Shown here in pieces: positions 59,993-64,000 of a stretch of DNA of 64,000 nt; position 1 is the first letter of the stretch, and each line of letters begins with the position of its first letter. The stretch lies in NCBI GenBank assembly GCA_031414695.1, contig JANNWG010000041.1, positions 1 to 64,000 of the forward strand, given 5' to 3'. Origin of the DNA: UKL13-2 sp031414695 (GTDB taxonomy: Bacteria; Pseudomonadota; Gammaproteobacteria; Burkholderiales; Usitatibacteraceae). The notes beneath the pieces are model-generated. The model was given only the letters and a program-made list of their open reading frames with translations. It did no database searches and was not told the DNA's origin. The translations under genes were made by a program, and so were the position numbers.

Positions 59993-62873
59993 CCAACACG
60001 CGCTGGCCAAACATTTGTTTGGTGAAGTATGCGACCTCGATATTGCACAACAATTACCACGACTACATGCGCTTACTGATGACGCTGACATCATTGGTTA
60101 TGTAAGCCTCTTATTGCAGCAAAACCAAACAGATCATCCACGTGTCTCTCAGCCGATTCTCAATCTCATGAGCATGGTGGCGGGTAATGAAATCAAAGTC
60201 GGTGATACCTTAGGCGCATGGCAACTAGTCGCTGAAATCGGCCAAGGCGGCATGGGAACGGTATTTCGCGCGCAGCGTAACGATGGGCATTTTGAGCAAG
60301 AAGCTGCGGTGAAATTACTGCATGGCATACCGAGTGCGAAAGCGCTGGAGTACTTAGCGCGCGAGCGACAAATTTTAGCCACCCTCACCCACCCGAATAT
60401 TGCGAGGCTATACGATGGTGGCGCGACCCCACAGGGGCAGCCTTATTTGGTGATGGAGTATGTGGCGGGCGTCGCTATTGACCATTACTGCCAAGCACAA
60501 AAACAATCGACGAATCATATTTTGAAGCTGATGCTCGAAGTGTGCGATGCCATCAGCTTCGCCCATCAGCGCTTAATCGTACACTGCGACATCAAGCCCT
60601 CAAATATTTTAGTGACGAGTACAGGGCGACCTATGTTGCTCGACTTTGGTATTGCACGGCTAATTAGTACAGACGTCGGCGCGGACGTTACCGACCAATC
60701 CCAACCATTTGCGTCACCTAGCTTAGCAAGCAGCACACTAACGCAAGCGCGTGCATTCACTCCAAAATACGCAAGCCCTGAGCAACGGAATGGCCAAGCG
60801 CTCACCACGGCGACAGACATCTACAGCCTCGGCAAAATGCTCGCAGAGCTCATCGAACATAGTCTAGCAACGACCACCCCTAACCGTGAGATAGCCGCGA
60901 TTGTCAGTCGTGCCACACAGGATGATATTGCCATGCGCTATGCGACGGTAGCCTCATTAGCGAACGATTTGCAACGCTTTCTAGACAGGCTGCCGCTCGC
61001 TGCCGTAGAGGCTGCACCAATTTATGTGGCACGAAAATTTGTGCAGCGTAACTGGCCGTGGTTGACAGCCGCAGGCGTATTTGTTTTTACCGTTGGTCTC
61101 GCCGCACAGCGTGTGGTGACTGAACGCGACCGTGCACAGATTGCTGGACAACAGGCCATTAAAGAGCGAGATGCTACTCAACTTGCACAATCAGCCGCGT
61201 TACGTGAACGTGATCGCGCGGCGGCTGCGGAGGTTGTCGCAATCACTGAGCGAGATCGCGCAAAAAACGCAGAAAACAGTGCAATCGCCGATAAAAACCG
61301 CGCCTCGCAGGCAGAGACTTCATCACGCCAGACAAGTGAATTTTTAGTTTCAGTATTTGAAAGCAGCAATCCAAACGCGGTATCGGGTGATATTTCAGCC
61401 TCCACTTTGATTGCAGCCGCTGAATCGCGCTTAGAAAAACAGATGCTAGGGCAGCCAAATGTACAAGCAAATCTGTATAGCGCGCTTGGTCGCGTGCAGT
61501 CGAATATGGGGAAACCAAATGAAGCACGCACGAACTATCGTCGCGCCATTGAGATTGAGCGTAAACAAAATCGACCGCTCGAACTTGCGCGTGTACTGAC
61601 GCTGGAATTTCAGAATGATGTGTTGAAGCTCGACAACGCTAATATGGTTGCCCTAGCGCGTGAGGCGCTCGCGTTGCGCGAACAGTTTGCTGCACCTGAA
61701 TCAGACGACATTGCCGAGTCGCTAAGCTATATGGCATACGCGCTACGTGCGACATCGGGCGATCTGAAGCTGGCTGAAAAATTACTCCTGCGAGCGTTGG
61801 CGATTCGCCAAAAAAATAATCAACAGAGCATGGGGATGGCTGAAACGCAGCACATTGCGGGGCAAGTTTACGGTGTACTTGGACAGCACGATAAATCCAT
61901 CGCAAGTTATCGGAAAAGCATTGCGATTAAAGAGGCCAAATTAGGCGAGGGACATCCAGATGTTTTACAGAGCCTACAATATTTAGCGGGCGGCTTAAAT
62001 AGGACGAAGCAGTTTACCGAGGCTGAAATTATTTTTCGACGCATTGTCGCGCAAAATGAAAAACTGCATGGTCGGCAGAACGTCAACATGTTGCGTCCGC
62101 TGATTTATCTAGGCGGTCTGCTCATTGCCACTGGGCGACCGCGTGAGGCGCTCACCTTAGCTGAGGAAGCGCTACAGATTGCTGAGAAGACAGTAGGACG
62201 GGACTCAACTTATGCCGCGCTTGCGTTAAATAATATTGGCCTAGCGCGGTTGGATTTAGGCGATAGTGAAGGCGCAGTAATACGCTTTCGTGAGGCGCTT
62301 GTGACAATGAAAAAATACATGCGCCCATTCGATATTGCAGTAGCAACGCAGGAAGTAAATCTTGGACGAGCGTTGAATCGAAATGGCGAATCTGTAAAGA
62401 GCCAAGCGCATTTAATGTTGGCATATGACATCTATCGCAAAGTCTTTGGTGAAGGACATAGCGAAACATTACTGGCCGCCGCAGAATTGATGCGGGCGTT
62501 AATTTCAATCGGTAAATTAGAGGATGCGATTCGTTTGCAGGATAAGCTTAATCAAATGGCGGTAACAGCAGATAGCAACGTGAATGCAGAAGTCGCAATG
62601 ACTAATGCTTTACTGCTAGTCGTGCAGGGCAAGGATGACGATGCGATGCAGGCATTGTTAGCAGCGGAGCGCTTAAGTCGATCACGCTACGGCGAAGTTG
62701 ATGCGCGCACGTGGCTCGTCAAATTGCCGCGCACTGAATGGCTTGCCGTGCGTGGGCGAGCAGGTGACAAGGGTGAAAGTCAGTTACTGGCGAAGCAAAT
62801 TTTAAGTAATGTGGAGAACAGGCTATATGCCGAGGCGCCGGTGTTGGCGAAGCTCAGGCGTTTGCAGCAGTAG
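59982..62873 (+). CDS. Transmembrane Ser/Thr protein kinase with TPR repeats (STK4)
   Basis: The 963-residue kinase has the glycine loop G87-QGGMG, H201-C-D203-IKPSN and D221-F-G. The transmembrane helix (about 357-376) is preceded by RNWPWL, a pattern conserved in all four kinases. A coiled coil and the motif F-L-V-S-V-F-E-S-S-N-P-N-A follow, then TPR-like repeats to the C-terminus. It is the partner of sigma 4 and is followed by a third giant-protein gene. Confidence 0.92.
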   Translation: MQSSQHALAKHLFGEVCDLDIAQQLPRLHALTDDADIIGYVSLLLQQNQTDHPRVSQPILNLMSMVAGNEIKVGDTLGAWQLVAEIGQGGMGTVFRAQRNDGHFEQEAAVKLLHGIPSAKALEYLARERQILATLTHPNIARLYDGGATPQGQPYLVMEYVAGVAIDHYCQAQKQSTNHILKLMLEVCDAISFAHQRLIVHCDIKPSNILVTSTGRPMLLDFGIARLISTDVGADVTDQSQPFASPSLASSTLTQARAFTPKYASPEQRNGQALTTATDIYSLGKMLAELIEHSLATTTPNREIAAIVSRATQDDIAMRYATVASLANDLQRFLDRLPLAAVEAAPIYVARKFVQRNWPWLTAAGVFVFTVGLAAQRVVTERDRAQIAGQQAIKERDATQLAQSAALRERDRAAAAEVVAITERDRAKNAENSAIADKNRASQAETSSRQTSEFLVSVFESSNPNAVSGDISASTLIAAAESRLEKQMLGQPNVQANLYSALGRVQSNMGKPNEARTNYRRAIEIERKQNRPLELARVLTLEFQNDVLKLDNANMVALAREALALREQFAAPESDDIAESLSYMAYALRATSGDLKLAEKLLLRALAIRQKNNQQSMGMAETQHIAGQVYGVLGQHDKSIASYRKSIAIKEAKLGEGHPDVLQSLQYLAGGLNRTKQFTEAEIIFRRIVAQNEKLHGRQNVNMLRPLIYLGGLLIATGRPREALTLAEEALQIAEKTVGRDSTYAALALNNIGLARLDLGDSEGAVIRFREALVTMKKYMRPFDIAVATQEVNLGRALNRNGESVKSQAHLMLAYDIYRKVFGEGHSETLLAAAELMRALISIGKLEDAIRLQDKLNQMAVTADSNVNAEVAMTNALLLVVQGKDDDAMQALLAAERLSRSRYGEVDARTWLVKLPRTEWLAVRGRAGDKGESQLLAKQILSNVENRLYAEAPVLAKLRRLQQ

Positions 62874-62929
62874 CAACAATAGCGCGATAGGTAAGCAAGT
62901 TTATTCGCACAAATACGCAAGATATTACC

Positions 62930-63006
62930 AATATAAAAATAAAAATTCGCCTATCCACGGGTATTTTTAGCAATAAATACTTCAAAGCGCCCGCCAATAA
63001 ACGACT
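62930..63006. repeat. Intergenic palindromic element, copy 5
   Basis: Contains ATTCGCCTATCCACGGGTAT and, further on, ATACTTCAAAGCGCCCGCCA. Its left part matches copy 2 (CTCGCCTATTAACGG) and its right part matches copy 4. It lies between STK4 and giant 3. Confidence 0.7.
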
Positions 63007-63099
63007 TTACTTTTTTACAACTCGCTTGATACATCACGGTACGCATTCTCGTAAACCTAATTAAGTGCCACATTACGTGGGCAAACTGGGGATTCGAGT

Positions 63100-64000
63100 A
63101 TGAACACTGCCGCCACCGCCAAACCAGCATCTGAGATTGTCACTCACATGCGGCAACGCTTTTTACCTATGCTGGTATCCGCAGGCATATTGCTTAGTGC
63201 GCTCGTCACGCAGTCACAAGCTCAGCCCGTCATCCACACCATCGCGGGCAGCGGTACGCCGGGTTTTAGCGGCGACGGCGGGCAGGCGGTGAACGCAGTC
63301 CTCAGTGCACCGACGGGCATTACGGTGGATGCGGCGGGTAACTTAATCGTCTGCGATTTTGGCAATAACCGCGTTCGCAAAATCACGCCTGCTGGTGTCA
63401 TCACCACCATCGCGGGTGGCGGGCCGTCATTGGGGGACGGCGGGCAAGCGACCAGCGCCCAAATCACCGCGCCCGTCTCGACTATTTTTGATGCTGCAGG
63501 TAATCTATATGTCGCCGGTTTTGGTGAGGCGCGTATTCGCAAGATTACGCCGGCGGGCATCATCAGCACCATCGCGGGTACGGGGGTAGTGGGATTCAGT
63601 GGCGACGGTGGGCAAGCCGCGAGCGCCAAGCTCTATAGCCCAATCGGCTTGGCGTTTGATTCGACTGGCAATCTGTATTTCAGCGACCGCGAAAATGCGC
63701 GCGTGCGCAAAATCACCATGAGCACCGGCGTCATCACCACCGTGGCAGGTAATGGCTTCACCGTTGCCAGTGGTGATGGCGCCCAAGCTACCAGCGCGGG
63801 GCTGCATCCTTATGGCGCAATTGCCATTGATGCCAGCAATAACCTCTACATTGCGGACAACCCCAACCATCGCATTCGCCGCGTCACGCCGGCGGGCATT
63901 ATCACGACGGTGGTGGGTACTGGTGTAGCAGGCGCCAGTGGTGATGGCGGCCAAGCGTTAAGTGCGACCATCAACGCACCATATGGCATTAAGTTTGATG
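63100..64000 (+). CDS. NHL-repeat exported protein, 3' end outside the window (giant 3)
   Basis: An ATG at 63100 opens a frame that stays open for 300 codons to the window edge. A signal peptide (hydrophobic core about residues 22-40, cleavage near SQAQP) is followed by at least four NHL blades, each with the pattern T-I-A-G-x-G ... S-G-D-G-G-Q-A and an N-L-Y-x-A/S-D segment. The N-terminus is clearly related to giant 2. By analogy it probably continues into a long multidomain protein, but its length and C-terminus cannot be seen. It is the third giant gene directly after a sigma/kinase pair. Confidence 0.85.
   Translation, partial: MNTAATAKPASEIVTHMRQRFLPMLVSAGILLSALVTQSQAQPVIHTIAGSGTPGFSGDGGQAVNAVLSAPTGITVDAAGNLIVCDFGNNRVRKITPAGVITTIAGGGPSLGDGGQATSAQITAPVSTIFDAAGNLYVAGFGEARIRKITPAGIISTIAGTGVVGFSGDGGQAASAKLYSPIGLAFDSTGNLYFSDRENARVRKITMSTGVITTVAGNGFTVASGDGAQATSAGLHPYGAIAIDASNNLYIADNPNHRIRRVTPAGIITTVVGTGVAGASGDGGQALSATINAPYGIKFD

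Overview
This window looks like chromosomal DNA of a betaproteobacterium, probably Burkholderiales-like. The grounds are the minus-strand housekeeping run hda - HAD phosphatase - pcnB - folK - deoxynucleoside kinase - panC - panD, the adjacent ppk/ppx pair, the REP-like palindromes built on 'ctcaggacaggc', and a moderate GC content judged by eye. No phage, plasmid or insertion-sequence transposase was recognised. The assignment is inference from gene order and protein character; no database search was possible.

Left part (1-34 kb), mostly conserved genes. Divergent ppk and ppx (polyphosphate synthesis and degradation) are followed by a REP/MITE-like repeat cluster. Then come xseA, an intergenic region with an inverted DnaA-box-like pair, a glpD/NUDIX pair, and a secreted subtilase with two C-terminal repeat modules. 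Convergent to the subtilase lies an ECF-like sigma factor with a transmembrane Ser/Thr kinase, both downstream of panC-panD. The hda-pcnB-folK-dNK run, a large Oar-like TonB-dependent receptor and a 5'-nucleotidase lipoprotein follow on the minus strand. On the plus strand are a CNT nucleoside transporter, an M17 aminopeptidase and tRNA-Lys(UUU) with a clear promoter and terminator. Next are an alpha/beta hydrolase with azlD-azlC on the minus strand, and a tightly packed plus-strand group (fused MFS/spermidine synthase, Cys-cluster protein, membrane protein).

Right part (35-64 kb), the striking region. Three successive plus-strand modules each consist of a PF07638-type ECF sigma factor, a transmembrane Ser/Thr kinase with an extracytoplasmic TPR region that overlaps the sigma gene by exactly 11 bp, and a giant exported multidomain protein. 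Giant 1 (2541 aa) has a reprolysin-like metalloprotease, Calx-beta, YVTN propeller, Ig-like, kelch, Fn3 and dockerin domains. Giant 2 (2205 aa) has an NHL propeller, a second propeller, Ig-like repeats, RCC1 repeats and a dockerin. Giant 3 starts with NHL repeats and runs off the window. A Fic-fold protein with a winged-helix N-terminus and a Gln in place of the catalytic His sits between kinase and giant protein in module 1. Giants 1 and 2 share a nearly identical C-terminus, including the dockerin. A family of palindromic intergenic elements occurs five times, each time beside one of these modules.

Working model (inference): each kinase senses an envelope or extracellular state through its TPR region and phosphorylates the Thr in the S-P-T-D/E motif, which stands where canonical sigma factors carry the acidic DAED motif of region 2.2. 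The activated sigma factor then drives expression of the adjacent surface or secreted protein. This extends the known Vibrio EcfP/PknT mechanism to a multi-paralogue system with matched giant exoproteins.
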